NCBI GenBank assembly: GCA_039962225.1
Contig: JAMPKV010000001.1
Span: 434,001-498,000 of the forward strand
Length of the DNA: 64,000 nt
Direction of reading: 5' to 3'
From: Microcoleus sp. AS-A8
GTDB lineage: Bacteria; Cyanobacteriota; Cyanobacteriia; Cyanobacteriales; Coleofasciculaceae
A program made the position numbers and the translations under genes. Position 1 is the first letter of the stretch. Every line of letters starts with the position of its first letter. The notes under the pieces were generated by a model. That model worked only from the letters and a program-made list of their open reading frames with translations, was not told the origin of the DNA and did no database searches. Positions 1 to 8,051 of the stretch are shown piece by piece.

Positions 1-336
1 AAATGGGCGAAAGCCTGCGCCATCATTGAACAAAACTGGGAGCAGGTGGCTCAACCTGAACAAACTTTTCAGGTCATACGCGGGGATGTGGTTGTGCGAT
101 TAAAATCGCTGGCGGGTCAATCGTTTGACCACATTTACTTCGATCCCCCTTATGCTAGTGACTTGTACCAGCCTGTGCTAGAAGCGATCGCTGATTACCA
201 ACTTCTCGACGACGCAGGTGAACTAGCTGTGGAACATAGCCCCAACAACTGGACTTGTCAACCGCTTTCCAACTTGGAAATCTACCGTCAGAAAGTCTAT
301 GGCAACACGGCTGTAACCTTCTATCGCCCCTGTTAA
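1..336 (+). CDS. rsmD: 16S rRNA (guanine966-N2)-methyltransferase RsmD, 3' part only
   Basis: The reading frame is open from base 1, so the gene begins outside the window. The visible C-terminal 111 residues contain FDHIYFDPPY (from base 124), which is the NPPY-type motif IV of amino-methyltransferases in the RsmD form (DPPY), followed by a helical stretch and an ELAVEHS strand typical of the end of RsmD. The family methylates G966 of 16S rRNA in the small ribosomal subunit using S-adenosylmethionine. An internal GTG at 46 could be read as a start, but the coding frame continues upstream of it without a stop. Convergent petG lies downstream. Family assignment is firm; the missing N-terminal SAM-binding motif I prevents a full check. 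Confidence 0.85.
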   Translation, partial: KWAKACAIIEQNWEQVAQPEQTFQVIRGDVVVRLKSLAGQSFDHIYFDPPYASDLYQPVLEAIADYQLLDDAGELAVEHSPNNWTCQPLSNLEIYRQKVYGNTAVTFYRPC

Positions 337-419
337 GCAAGAGGGGATTATGGAAGTAGGTCGTGAGAAAGGAAGGGTTTTGGATAATCTGAGTGGTCTG
401 TCAGGGTAAATTTTATAGG

Positions 420-501
420 TTGTAGGGGTAGTGCCTCCTCGTATGAGTTCCGGGTGCCTACCCCCAACCTGACGGGGCAACCAGGGGAGATTGTCTCTCC
501 C
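420..501. repeat. dispersed intergenic repeat, copy 1, with hairpin after petG
   Basis: This segment (GTAGGGGTAGTGCCTCCTCG..., then TCCGGGTGCC and GGGGCAACCA) resembles segments near 13.81 kb and 39.14 kb. The end of the copy (485-501) forms a 6-bp stem GGGAGA/TCTCCC just past the petG stop and may end petG transcription. Confidence 0.5.
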
Positions 502-508
502 AGTATCT

Positions 509-628
509 TTACTTATTGATACCTAACTGGTCACCACGCTTGTACTGCATATACGCGGCGACAAAGAGTCCAGCCAGGGTAACTGGGATTAGACCCAAAA
601 CAATCCCTGAAAGCAGCGGTTCTACCAC
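509..628 (-). CDS. petG: cytochrome b6f complex subunit 5 (PetG)
   Basis: A 39-residue membrane protein, starting with GTG and reading [20 protein letters not shown] and then a second half ending in [14 protein letters not shown]. This is the canonical PetG sequence: one transmembrane helix followed by a short basic stromal tail. PetG is needed for assembly and stability of the cytochrome b6f complex in the thylakoid membrane. The start is fixed by the conserved MVEPLL beginning and a strong AGGAGG ribosome-binding site at 635-640, six bases upstream of the GTG. It points toward rsmD and away from the cytochrome cM gene, so the spacer 629-921 should carry two divergent promoters. It is easily missed because of its size and GTG start. 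Confidence 0.96.
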   Translation of the reverse strand: MVEPLLSGIVLGLIPVTLAGLFVAAYMQYKRGDQLGINK

Positions 629-921
629 GTTAGTCCTCCTGATTGATAAGTTTTTTTACCTGCTTCTCATCGTACTCGCTCTCATGCCCAAACTTCTACA
701 GACCACCACCGTCGATTTTAATGGTATTGCAGCTACCCATCCGAAACCATCCGATCAATTCCGGCTTGCTTAGTGACTCTCAAAATCTTAAGCTATGTTT
801 ATTAATCGACATACTTTAGGACAATCCTTTACGTCATCACTTTTTTGAATACCAAATTCGGTTTGCGATTTCAGCTCAGATTAAAAACATTTTCTAAATT
901 CTCGATGTGATAGGAGATCGT

Positions 922-1296
922 TTGGAGAACAAGCTTGCCCAACCTGAAATCTTGATTCGGCGAATTACCTTAGTGGTACTCGCGTTGCTTCTGGCTATCA
1001 GCGCAAGCCTCTTAGGTTTCCACTTGATTCAGGTTTCAGACCCTTATGTGAGTAATGTCTTGTCGCTGACCGGTGACTCAAGGCGAGGTCATGACATGTT
1101 TCAAATTAACTGTGCAGGCTGTCATGGATTACAGGCTGATGGGAAGGTCGGACCTAGCTTACAGCATGTCTCTAAGCGAAAGTCGAAAATCAGTCTGATT
1201 TATCAAGTCACTAGCGGTCAGACACCACCGATGCCCAAGTTCCAGCCTAGTCCCCAGGAAATGGCAGACTTATTGAGCTACCTGGAGACACTCTAG
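922..1296 (+). CDS. cytM: cytochrome cM-like membrane-anchored c-type cytochrome
   Basis: A 124-residue protein: an uncleaved hydrophobic N-terminal segment (about residues 12-35) anchors a single c-type haem domain. The haem motif CAGCH is preceded by FQIN and followed by GLQADGKVGPSL. A methionine in PPMPKFQP is the likely sixth ligand, and the protein ends in MADLLSYLETL. This pattern is characteristic of cyanobacterial cytochrome cM, a low-abundance haem protein associated with stress and with regulation of photosynthesis or respiration. I prefer the TTG start at 922 because AGGAG (912-916) sits five bases upstream and the product then begins MENKLAQPE. A GTG at 907 is in frame but lacks a ribosome-binding site. 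Divergent from petG. Confidence 0.82.
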   Translation: MENKLAQPEILIRRITLVVLALLLAISASLLGFHLIQVSDPYVSNVLSLTGDSRRGHDMFQINCAGCHGLQADGKVGPSLQHVSKRKSKISLIYQVTSGQTPPMPKFQPSPQEMADLLSYLETL

Positions 1297-1336
1297 AGTG
1301 TTGGTTCACAAAGCGTTTGTAGCTCAGTTATCTACC

Positions 1337-1585
1337 CTACTCCCATCCCAGATTGTTCACACGGTTTCCTGTCTTAGAAACAATCTCTACTTCCCATCCT
1401 CGTCCTTGCAGCAGGTCAGCAATTCTATGTTGCCCCTTCTTTGCCGTCCGCAGTGCTTGATAGCGGTAGCATTGAACAGCATGAAACTCTCCTCGCTGAA
1501 ACTCCACCGAAAAGGCTCCTGCCCAATTCAGAGAGTGAGTCGAGCCATTATCAATAATCGGGTAAATTGTCGCTTTGGGTATCAT
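1337..1585 (-). CDS. small hypothetical protein, uncertain
   Basis: An 82-residue open frame (begins MIPKATIYPIIDNGSTHSLN) with a mixed, soluble composition and no membrane segment. The amino-acid mix looks protein-like (GAFSVEFQRGEFHAVQCYRY) and the frame fills the otherwise empty 1297-1770 gap, but the start lacks a clear ribosome-binding site and I recognise no family. The opposite strand is also open over much of the same interval and looks less natural. It could equally be a gene remnant. Confidence 0.4.
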   Translation of the reverse strand: MIPKATIYPIIDNGSTHSLNWAGAFSVEFQRGEFHAVQCYRYQALRTAKKGQHRIADLLQGRGWEVEIVSKTGNRVNNLGWE

Positions 1586-1770
1586 CCGGAGAGCGTCCTT
1601 GCTGGGTTAAATTAAATACTCGTACCAGTCATCAACAGTGCTGACGCGATGATAACCAAGAAAGATTCTCCTCGTCACCCCAGTATTGATTTATGCGATC
1701 GCACCTCGAACAGCCAGACCCCTCTATGAAACATAACGCGGGTTGTGGCATCACAACGGTTTTCTAATTT

Positions 1771-3513
1771 CTAACTAAACTGCTGAGCATAAAATCCGGC
1801 ATAACGATCGCCTTTCGCTAACAGTTCCTCATGGGTTCCAGATTCGACAATTTGTCCCTGTTCCACAACAAGAATGCGATCGGCACTACGCACGGTTGCC
1901 AGTCGGTGAGCGATGATAAAAACGGTGCGATCTTGCATAATTCGCTCTAGTGCTTCTTGCACCAAGGCTTCGGATTCCGAATCCAGCGCAGAGGTGGCTT
2001 CATCAAGGATCAGGATGCTGGGGTTGAGGAGGACAGCACGCGCGATCGCAATTCTTTGTTTTTGCCCACCTGATAAGTTAACCCCCCGTTCTCCCACCCA
2101 GGTGTGATAACCCTGAGAGAAGTGAGTAATAAATTGGTGAGCATTGGCAATCTCTGCTGCTGCCTGAACGTCTTTGAGGTCAAAATCTTTCTGACCAAAA
2201 GCGATATTTTGGGCGATCGTCCCGGAAAATAGAATCGTTTCCTGCGGCACAATCCCAATCTGTCGCCGCAAACTCGGCAGGGTGACATCCCGAATATCAA
2301 CACCATCGATTAAAATTTTCCCGGCTTGGGGTTCATAAAAGCGAGGGAGAAGATTCACCAACGTCGTTTTTCCCGCACCCGATGGCCCAACCAACGCAAT
2401 CATCTCCCCAGGTAGCGCCAGGAAACTCAGGTTTTGCAGCACCGGTTCCCCAGGATTATAAGCAAAAGACACATTGCCATATTCCACTTTGCCTGTGACT
2501 GGCGGCAGGACAGTTGCACCCGGTTTTTCCACCACCGTCGGCTGAATCGCAATCAATTCAAAGATGCGGTCAACCGATGCCTCACCCTGTCGGAAATCGT
2601 TATAGTTACTTGTGATATGAGCTATGGGGTCAATGAGCAGTAATGCAGCTGCCACAAATGTGGCAAATTGTGCCCCTGTCAGGTTGCCCACAGAAATTTG
2701 CCAGCCACCGAGGAGAAACAGCAGCAACACACTCATGGCATACAAAAATCCGACCACTGGATTCTGAATTGCTTTCAACCGTTCAGCCGCATATTTGGCT
2801 TGACGATTCTGTTCGGCTTCGACTGTAAAACGTTCGATCTCATACTCCTCAGCGGCAAAGGCTTGCACCAAACGAATGCCACTGAAGACTTCGGTGAGTA
2901 ACGCAGATAAATTGGAGGTACGATTTTGACTGCGGCGGGAAAACTTGAGCATCTGTTCCCCAAACCAGCCAATTAAAACTCCCATCAACGGGGCAACAAT
3001 AAAGGTTGCTAGGGTTAGTTGCCAATTGAGATAAATCATATAGCCCAGCACAACGATGAGCTGCAACACACAGGGAGTAAAGTCATGGAAGAGTTTATTG
3101 ACGACTTCTCCGATGCGATCGATGTCTTCGGTGAGGCGATAGGATAAGTCACCGGTTTGAGCGGTTTCAAAAAAGCCCAGATTGAGGCGTTGGAGGTGGG
3201 CATATACCTGCTTGCGTAAGTCTAAGGCAACAAACAAGGCGGCTTTAGCCATCAGGGAGTCTTGACCGTACATCAAGATTTTCTGAACGAGAAACACCAG
3301 CACAAGCGTTCCCGCTAATCGACCCAGCCCGACCATACTACCCTGTCCGATCAAACTTACGAGTTGGCCTGCCACTGCCGCCTGTATCGGCCAGAACACC
3401 GTGACGCATAAGGTGCAAGCCAATGCCTGAGCAATGGTTTTCCAATGAGGGCGGATATAAGGCAGCAGTTGCCAGTAATTCGATCGTGTCTTCAAGGTGC
3501 TAGTCCAGAACAA
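1771..3513 (-). CDS. ABC transporter, fused permease and ATP-binding protein (MsbA/type I exporter family)
   Basis: 580 residues, the normal length for a half-size exporter that works as a homodimer in the plasma membrane. Residues about 25-310 form the six-helix transmembrane domain. The nucleotide-binding domain follows with Walker A GPSGAGKTT (376-384), Q-loop Q424, signature LSGGQ (480-484), Walker B ILILDEA (500-506) and H-loop H536; all key residues are intact. Close relatives export lipids, peptides or drugs; the substrate cannot be read from sequence. Transcribed alone, with a 547-bp gap upstream. The lipid A flippase MsbA is only one possibility, so no symbol is given. Confidence 0.93.
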   Translation of the reverse strand: MFWTSTLKTRSNYWQLLPYIRPHWKTIAQALACTLCVTVFWPIQAAVAGQLVSLIGQGSMVGLGRLAGTLVLVFLVQKILMYGQDSLMAKAALFVALDLRKQVYAHLQRLNLGFFETAQTGDLSYRLTEDIDRIGEVVNKLFHDFTPCVLQLIVVLGYMIYLNWQLTLATFIVAPLMGVLIGWFGEQMLKFSRRSQNRTSNLSALLTEVFSGIRLVQAFAAEEYEIERFTVEAEQNRQAKYAAERLKAIQNPVVGFLYAMSVLLLFLLGGWQISVGNLTGAQFATFVAAALLLIDPIAHITSNYNDFRQGEASVDRIFELIAIQPTVVEKPGATVLPPVTGKVEYGNVSFAYNPGEPVLQNLSFLALPGEMIALVGPSGAGKTTLVNLLPRFYEPQAGKILIDGVDIRDVTLPSLRRQIGIVPQETILFSGTIAQNIAFGQKDFDLKDVQAAAEIANAHQFITHFSQGYHTWVGERGVNLSGGQKQRIAIARAVLLNPSILILDEATSALDSESEALVQEALERIMQDRTVFIIAHRLATVRSADRILVVEQGQIVESGTHEELLAKGDRYAGFYAQQFS

Positions 3514-4060
3514 TCTTTGCTGTGATTTAGGCTATCAGCTTTCCTGCTTGATACACAGACATCTGTGTGACTTAAGAGGTTTCCGCCTTTGTCAGGATAA
3601 ATGAGCCGCGATCTTAGTGAGCGATCGCCTCTCTCTATTATTAGGGAGATATTTAACTTTACAAACTTATGAAAACAACTCAAAGCAATGAGTCTAAAAT
3701 AGAGAATATATGGGCTTAAAAAACTCACACAAGATACATTTATTGAATTAATTTCAGGTCTGCTCAGAAAACATCTGAAGTTAATTTGCAACTTGGCTGA
3801 AGACATTAATCTTTGTAGTCCTTGCTCGGATGTCAATAGCTGTTTAAGAAGGAAAAAATTTCCTTCAGCATCCCACAGGATTCCCTGCGGCTTGAGAGAC
3901 AGCCCCTCTTGCGCCTTAGCTACTGTAGAATCCAATCACCACCATTGCAGCCCGTTGCTTGTGGAAACACAGCCTGATTACCGTTGCTTAAAATGATTAA
4001 AATTGACAGCTACGAATTGCCCACATAATTAGCAGTAATCTTTTCAGGGAGGCTACATCG
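3514..4060. other. 547-bp intergenic region
   Basis: Separates the divergent ABC transporter and aldolase-like genes. An open frame on the minus strand (to 3935) has an unnatural composition and overlaps the transporter start, so I do not call it. The only clear signal is the promoter at 4003-4031 for the gene that follows. Confidence 0.6.
4003..4031 (+). promoter_or_regulatory. sigma70-type promoter for the class II aldolase-like gene
   Basis: A perfect -35 TTGACA (4003-4008), a 17-bp spacer and TAATTA (4026-4031) as a -10. The AGGGAGG ribosome-binding site and the ATG at 4061 follow about 30 bases later. Confidence 0.55.
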
Positions 4061-4831
4061 ATGCAGACATTAAATATTCCTAAAATTCCCCACCCCCCAA
4101 CATTTGCTTCGATTGAGGATGAGCGTATCCATCGCAAACAACGCCTAGCAGCGGCATTTCGCCTCTTCTCTCGCTTTGGGTTTGACGAAGGAATTGCGGG
4201 TCATATAACCGCCCGCGACCCTGAACGCCTGGATCACTTTTGGGTCAATCCGTTTGGGATGCATTTCGGTCTGATCCGAGTCAGTGACCTGATTCTCGTC
4301 AACCATAGAGGTGAGGTGGTTGAGGGAAATAAGCCTGTGAACGAAGCGGCCTTTGCCATTCATTCGCGAATTCATGCCGCCCGCCCCGATGTTGTCGCTG
4401 CCGCACATGCCCATTCCACCTACGGCAAAAGCTGGTCAACGTTGGGTCGCCGCCTCGATCCTCTAACCCAAGATGCCTGTAGCTTCTATGAAGACCATGG
4501 TCTGTTTGATGACTTTACAGGTGTGGTTCTCAAAATTGAAGAAGGCGATCGCATTGCCAATGCCTTAGGGAATCATAAAGCCGTAATTTTACGCAACCAC
4601 GGACTGTTGACGGTGGGTCATACCATCGATGAAGCCGCTTGGTGGTTTATCACCATGGATCGCACCTGTCAGGCACAACTCATGGCAGAGGCAGCCGGTC
4701 AACCCATCCTCATTGACCCCGAACACGCTCATTTAACCCAGCGCCAGGTAGGGTCACATCACATGGGATGGTTTAGCTTTCAACCCCTCTACGAGATGAT
4801 TGTGCATCAACAACCGGACTTGCTTGATTAA
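4061..4831 (+). CDS. class II aldolase/adducin family protein
   Basis: 256 residues, one class II aldolase/adducin domain over nearly the whole length. Metal-binding histidines are visible in AHAHSTYGKSW (HAH) and in the late motif LRNHGLLTVG; a third candidate lies in GHITARDP. In this family the zinc site supports retro-aldol cleavage of sugar phosphates (fuculose- or ribulose-phosphate types), or other lyase reactions, in the cytoplasm. The longer N-terminal region and the RLDPLTQDACSFYEDH segment resemble the decarboxylase/adducin-like branch common in bacteria rather than true FucA. The start is supported by AGGGAGG about 8 bases upstream. Substrate unknown. Confidence 0.88.
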   Translation: MQTLNIPKIPHPPTFASIEDERIHRKQRLAAAFRLFSRFGFDEGIAGHITARDPERLDHFWVNPFGMHFGLIRVSDLILVNHRGEVVEGNKPVNEAAFAIHSRIHAARPDVVAAAHAHSTYGKSWSTLGRRLDPLTQDACSFYEDHGLFDDFTGVVLKIEEGDRIANALGNHKAVILRNHGLLTVGHTIDEAAWWFITMDRTCQAQLMAEAAGQPILIDPEHAHLTQRQVGSHHMGWFSFQPLYEMIVHQQPDLLD

Positions 4832-4870
4832 GTTCTATTAATCTCCAGAAGAAAAATTTATCCATTTCAG

Positions 4871-4905
4871 GAGGTTGTTAAAAACCCCTTGATTTTAACA
4901 ACCTC
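4871..4905. terminator. convergent hairpin between the aldolase-like gene and the kaiB paralogue
   Basis: Perfect 13-bp arms GAGGTTGTTAAAA (4871-4883) and TTTTAACAACCTC (4893-4905) with a 9-base loop. It lies between two converging genes and overlaps the stop codon of the minus-strand gene, so it probably terminates both. The U-tract is formed by the stem itself. Confidence 0.65.
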
Positions 4906-5284
4906 AAAGACCCAAATAAATTAAAACTTCTTCTGTATCTGTCATATCGCCGATTAACCGTTGTAAAGGAAGTGGTAGTTTTTTAATAAGTGTGGGGATT
5001 GCAAAAATCTGTTCTTGCTCTAAAAGTTCAGGTCGCTGATAGATATCAATAATTTCAATTTCGTAATGTCCTGGAAGATGTTCGTCGCAGATTCTTTTCA
5101 AATTCCGGATCGCACGTAAAGATTTAGGGGAATTTCCAGCTACATACAGACGAAACATATATTGTTGCGATTCTAGATCTAAGTAACTTTGCTCTAAATT
5201 TTCTTCAGCATTGGTGGTGAATTCACTGGAGCCGTCTTTTCCTTCTATTGGATTATTCATAACTATCCTGCTGCACTTTGACAT
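4904..5284 (-). CDS. KaiB-family protein (KaiB paralogue with N-terminal extension)
   Basis: 126 residues. From about residue 43 the protein is a KaiB thioredoxin-like domain: YMFRLYVAGNSPKSLRAIRN, then IDIYQRPELLEQEQIFAIPTL and LPLPLQRLIGDMTDTEEVLI, matching the core of the clock protein KaiB. The tail after the IGDMTDTE segment is shorter than in canonical KaiB, and about 40 polar acidic residues are added in front. No kaiA or kaiC is nearby, so this is not the core clock operon; it may be a KaiB2/KaiB3-type protein with a clock-modulating or stress role. The start at 5284 has GAGGAAG upstream; ATG 5260 (MNNPIEG) with AGGA is an alternative. Confidence 0.85.
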   Translation of the reverse strand: MSKCSRIVMNNPIEGKDGSSEFTTNAEENLEQSYLDLESQQYMFRLYVAGNSPKSLRAIRNLKRICDEHLPGHYEIEIIDIYQRPELLEQEQIFAIPTLIKKLPLPLQRLIGDMTDTEEVLIYLGL

Positions 5285-5937
5285 AAAATTTTCTTCCTCG
5301 TTAATGCACTGTGTACTACAAGAGCCATGGCCATTCGGGTTTTACCACAGCCTGCCTTGGCACAAATCCATGTTGAAGCCTCGGAGGCTGCCTCCCGTTC
5401 CTAATATCATCAAGTCCCTGGATGCCAGTTGGGCATTTGGCAAACATAGGCTTGTGTCACTTTGTTGTCATCTTGAGTAAGGTTATGTGTTACCAGGTTT
5501 GTCAAGTGGGGAGTAATTGAAACAATTATTTGGGCAGGTATGTTTAATGTTATCGCCCACAAAATTTGGATTAAAAACTAATAAATCAGTATAAGTATTT
5601 TGTCGAGTCAGAGAATCGAGACAGGGGTGTAGTCAAAACCTGGCTAAAGGTCATCCAAAAGTTAGATTTATCAAATTATCCATTAATAAACTTGACAATT
5701 GTGCTTTTGTATGGAGAAAGTACTCATGCAGATGGCTGAGTTAAGTCGCGATCGCCTTTGGGTGGTTTAGGCCATCGCTCCTTGGGGCAGTGCCTTGTAA
5801 GCGATCGCAGAAAGACACAATGTGAGACAAGCAACACAAAAAAGCGTGAAGCGGAGCTATCGCGCTCTTCGAATCGCAACTAGATCTCCTTGTCCGATCT
5901 ATGTTCTTGTAAAATCGGATTAGGAAGTACGGAGCAG
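5285..5937. other. 653-bp intergenic region
   Basis: No convincing gene. It is rich in GCGATCGC-type HIP1 sites toward its right end (5745-5810). Short open frames here have no ribosome-binding site or recognisable sequence. Confidence 0.5.
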
Positions 5938-6282
5938 ATGAATCAACGACTACGCCTAGAGTTTCCCCTAGCTAAGGCCGAGTATCTCCTGACCCGTGCA
6001 GCTGAACCAGGACAGGGTGGCGATAAGCAAAATTTTTGGCGAGGCGTCATGGGTTTTGAATCAGCAGATGAGATTAGAGAGGCATTGCTAGCAGTATTCT
6101 CAACTGATATGCTGCAACCTCAAGGACAAAATGCTTTTGGCGATCGCTACCAAGCCTATGTTCCTATTACGGGGCCAACAGGTTTGTCCCGGCAGATTCT
6201 AACAGTTTGGATTGTGCTATTTGGAGAGGACGTAGCTAGATTTGTGACAGCATTTCCAGACCGGAAGGGAGGACGGCAATGA
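5938..6282 (+). CDS. DUF6883-like protein, first gene of an overlapping pair
   Basis: 114 residues starting MNQRLRLEFPLAKAEYLLTR. The order (an initial segment for which KAEYLL marks the start, a GGDKQNFWRGVMGF segment, then a strand-rich end RYQAYVPITGP and ILTVWIV) is that of the small DUF6883 proteins found as toxin-like partners of DUF4926 proteins. The function of the family is not established. I choose ATG 5938 over an upstream in-frame TTG (5890) because GGAG precedes it and the family motif begins here. The last 4 bases overlap the start of the next gene (ATGA), so the two are translationally coupled. Confidence 0.72.
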   Translation: MNQRLRLEFPLAKAEYLLTRAAEPGQGGDKQNFWRGVMGFESADEIREALLAVFSTDMLQPQGQNAFGDRYQAYVPITGPTGLSRQILTVWIVLFGEDVARFVTAFPDRKGGRQ

Positions 6283-6671
6283 CTAGGTTTGAGCTGTTTG
6301 ACTCAGTGAAGTTGACCGAAGCGATCGCCTTAACTGATGGGGGTACGGCACCACCAGGGACACTGGGTGCTGTTGTCGAAGTTTTTAAAGAGGGCGAAGC
6401 CTACATGGTAGAACTGTTTGGCGACTGGGTAAAGTACGATGCAGCAAAGAATTTTGTCCCAGCTAATCGCCAAGATGCAGAGTCTTTTCTGGAAACCCTT
6501 GCTGTGGAAATGGTCTATCCTCATCAGTTGCAATTAGTTAAACCTGTCGAAGAAACGCTGGGGGTACGGGCAAGATTAGCTGCTGTTTTGGATGAGCTAT
6601 CGGAGGATTTGTTAGCTGAGGTGCAGGATTTCGCTGAGTTTTTACTGCAAAAGCGACAAAAGGTTAAGTGA
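6279..6671 (+). CDS. DUF4926 domain protein with DUF2281-like C-terminal tail
   Basis: 130 residues. The N-terminal 65 residues (FELFDSVKLTEAI, then GTLGAVVEVFKEGEAYMVEL and DW) are a DUF4926 domain, a small beta-barrel-like fold. After a linker the last 30 residues (LDELSEDLLAEVQDFAEFLL, then QKRQK) resemble the DUF2281 helix found in many cyanobacterial antitoxins. So this looks like a two-part antitoxin-like partner for the upstream DUF6883 protein, with which it overlaps by 4 bases. Both domain names come from pattern recognition, and the toxin-antitoxin role is inferred from arrangement only. Confidence 0.75.
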   Translation: MTRFELFDSVKLTEAIALTDGGTAPPGTLGAVVEVFKEGEAYMVELFGDWVKYDAAKNFVPANRQDAESFLETLAVEMVYPHQLQLVKPVEETLGVRARLAAVLDELSEDLLAEVQDFAEFLLQKRQKVK

Positions 6672-6989
6672 ACTATAGTGTGCGATCACAAGCCGTTATG
6701 CCAAATAACTTAGGGGAAGCGATCGCAAAAGCAAGAGAAGCCGCAGCAATTGCGAATGCTGTCGCATTCTGTTAGGCAAGCAACACTAGAGGAGCGATCG
6801 CACTTCCATTTTCCCCATGCTTTCCTGAATTGATGGGGGATTTGTGAGGATGCGTAAAGCGTTAGCGTTAGGCGAAGCCGAGGCGTTAGCCTGGAACGAG
6901 CGTCAGCTGTCGCGTCAGCGAATCGCTCTTTGGGCGGTGCGGAAGCCAATCACACACAAAAAATTCTCTTTGGCTGGCGAAGTTTAGAA
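6672..6989. repeat. repeat-rich intergenic region
   Basis: Between 6840 and 6935 there is a dense run of short related words (GCGTTAGCGTTAGGCG, GAGGCGTTAGCCTGG, GTCAGCTGTCGCGTCAGCG) of the kind that forms dispersed palindromic repeats in cyanobacteria. No gene is supported. Confidence 0.5.
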
Positions 6990-7691
6990 CTAGATGTGTC
7001 TCTGACAGTACTGTATTGCCCCATTTAGGATTGCGTCACCTAGGTTAGCGCCTTCCAGTTTGGCTTCACACAACATTGCAGCACTGAAGTCAGCTCCACT
7101 CAGGTTTGCCTCACTCAGGTCAGCTCCCTCTAAGTTAGCTTTACACAAGATTGCCCCACTGAGGTTAGCTCTTTTCAGATTTGCCCCATATAGCTTCGCT
7201 TCAGTTAAGTTTGCTCCTTGTAGATTGGCTTGCTCCAAGTTAGCCCAAGTTAGGTTTGCCTCAATTAGGTTAGCTTTATATAAGTTCGCTTGGTTTAACT
7301 CTGCATTAATCAGTTTGGCATCAACTAAGATTGCTTGTTCCAAGTTTGAGTGCTTTAAATCTGTCCCAATTAGCTTCGCCCCTGTTAGGTTTGCCTGTCT
7401 CAGGTTTACCCCAAACATTTCTGCCAAATTCAGGTATGCACAACACAGGCTTGCCCCAATTAGGTTTGCCCCAATTAGGTTTGCCTCACTCAAATCAATC
7501 CCTCTCAAGTTGGCGCATCCTAGTTTTGCTCGGTTTAAGAGTGTGTGTCTTAAATATGCATCTCTCAAGTCCGCGCCAACTAGGTTGATCTGTCTCAGGT
7601 CTTTGTGTTCTAGGTTTACCTCTTGTAGAATTATCTCTTGAAAATCTCTTCTTCCTGCTGCATATTGCTGCAAAAGTTCCACACGGTTCAT
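6990..7691 (-). CDS. pentapeptide-repeat protein
   Basis: 233 residues. After a short leader (LLQQYAAGRRDFQEI, a lead-in commonly seen in cyanobacterial pentapeptide proteins) the rest is a long run of A(N/D)L-x-x repeats, for example LSEANLIGANLIGAS and LEQANLQGANL, from about residue 40 to 225. Such proteins fold as a right-handed square beta-helix. No signal peptide or membrane segment is seen, so it is probably cytoplasmic. The family includes gyrase-protecting DNA mimics (MfpA/Qnr) but most cyanobacterial members have no known role. The same repeat type ends the NERD-helicase protein 1.4 kb upstream. Confidence 0.95.
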   Translation of the reverse strand: MNRVELLQQYAAGRRDFQEIILQEVNLEHKDLRQINLVGADLRDAYLRHTLLNRAKLGCANLRGIDLSEANLIGANLIGASLCCAYLNLAEMFGVNLRQANLTGAKLIGTDLKHSNLEQAILVDAKLINAELNQANLYKANLIEANLTWANLEQANLQGANLTEAKLYGANLKRANLSGAILCKANLEGADLSEANLSGADFSAAMLCEAKLEGANLGDAILNGAIQYCQRHI

Positions 7692-8051
7692 CTCGCCAGC
7701 CTTTTCCAGTAGTTCACCTCCATTTCACCATAACCTAACCTTAGGCTTGATTCAGGTCTGTCTATAGGTATAAAGAATGATTAGCTACCTCAAACTGCGA
7801 TCGCATCTTCAGAGTTTTGAGCAAGCGATCGCGCACCAACTTGTCAAAATACATTTATGCCAACTGTACTTAGGACATTCATGGCTAATGTAGGCTTGGA
7901 TGAAGCAACTCTGAAAGCTGCGTTGCTCCTACGGAACTGTAGTTGTGAAGGATACGATCACTCTCCTCTCCTATCTTCCTCATTCTTTCATGGAAGGATG
8001 AGGAAGATAGGAGAGAGCAATCGCTGTTGCAGTCCTCTCTGAATACTGAAC
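7692..8051. other. 360-bp intergenic region
   Basis: Contains HIP1-like sites at 7798-7835 and the long hairpin at 7966-8015. A 61-codon open frame across the hairpin is not supported. Confidence 0.5.
7966..8015. repeat. long perfect inverted repeat
   Basis: 18-bp perfect arms CTCTCCTATCTTCCTCAT (7966-7983) and its complement (7998-8015), separated by 14 bases that can partly pair too. It lies 37 bp past the stop of the NYN gene but has no T-run on either side, so it is not a standard terminator. Confidence 0.8.

Noticed and set aside
3492-3935. 147-codon minus-strand frame in the gap after the ABC transporter
   Set aside because: Overlaps the start of the transporter gene and has an unnatural composition.
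7060-7641. Long open frame on the plus strand opposite the pentapeptide gene
   Set aside because: It is the mirror of the regular pentapeptide codons; the minus strand encodes the real protein.
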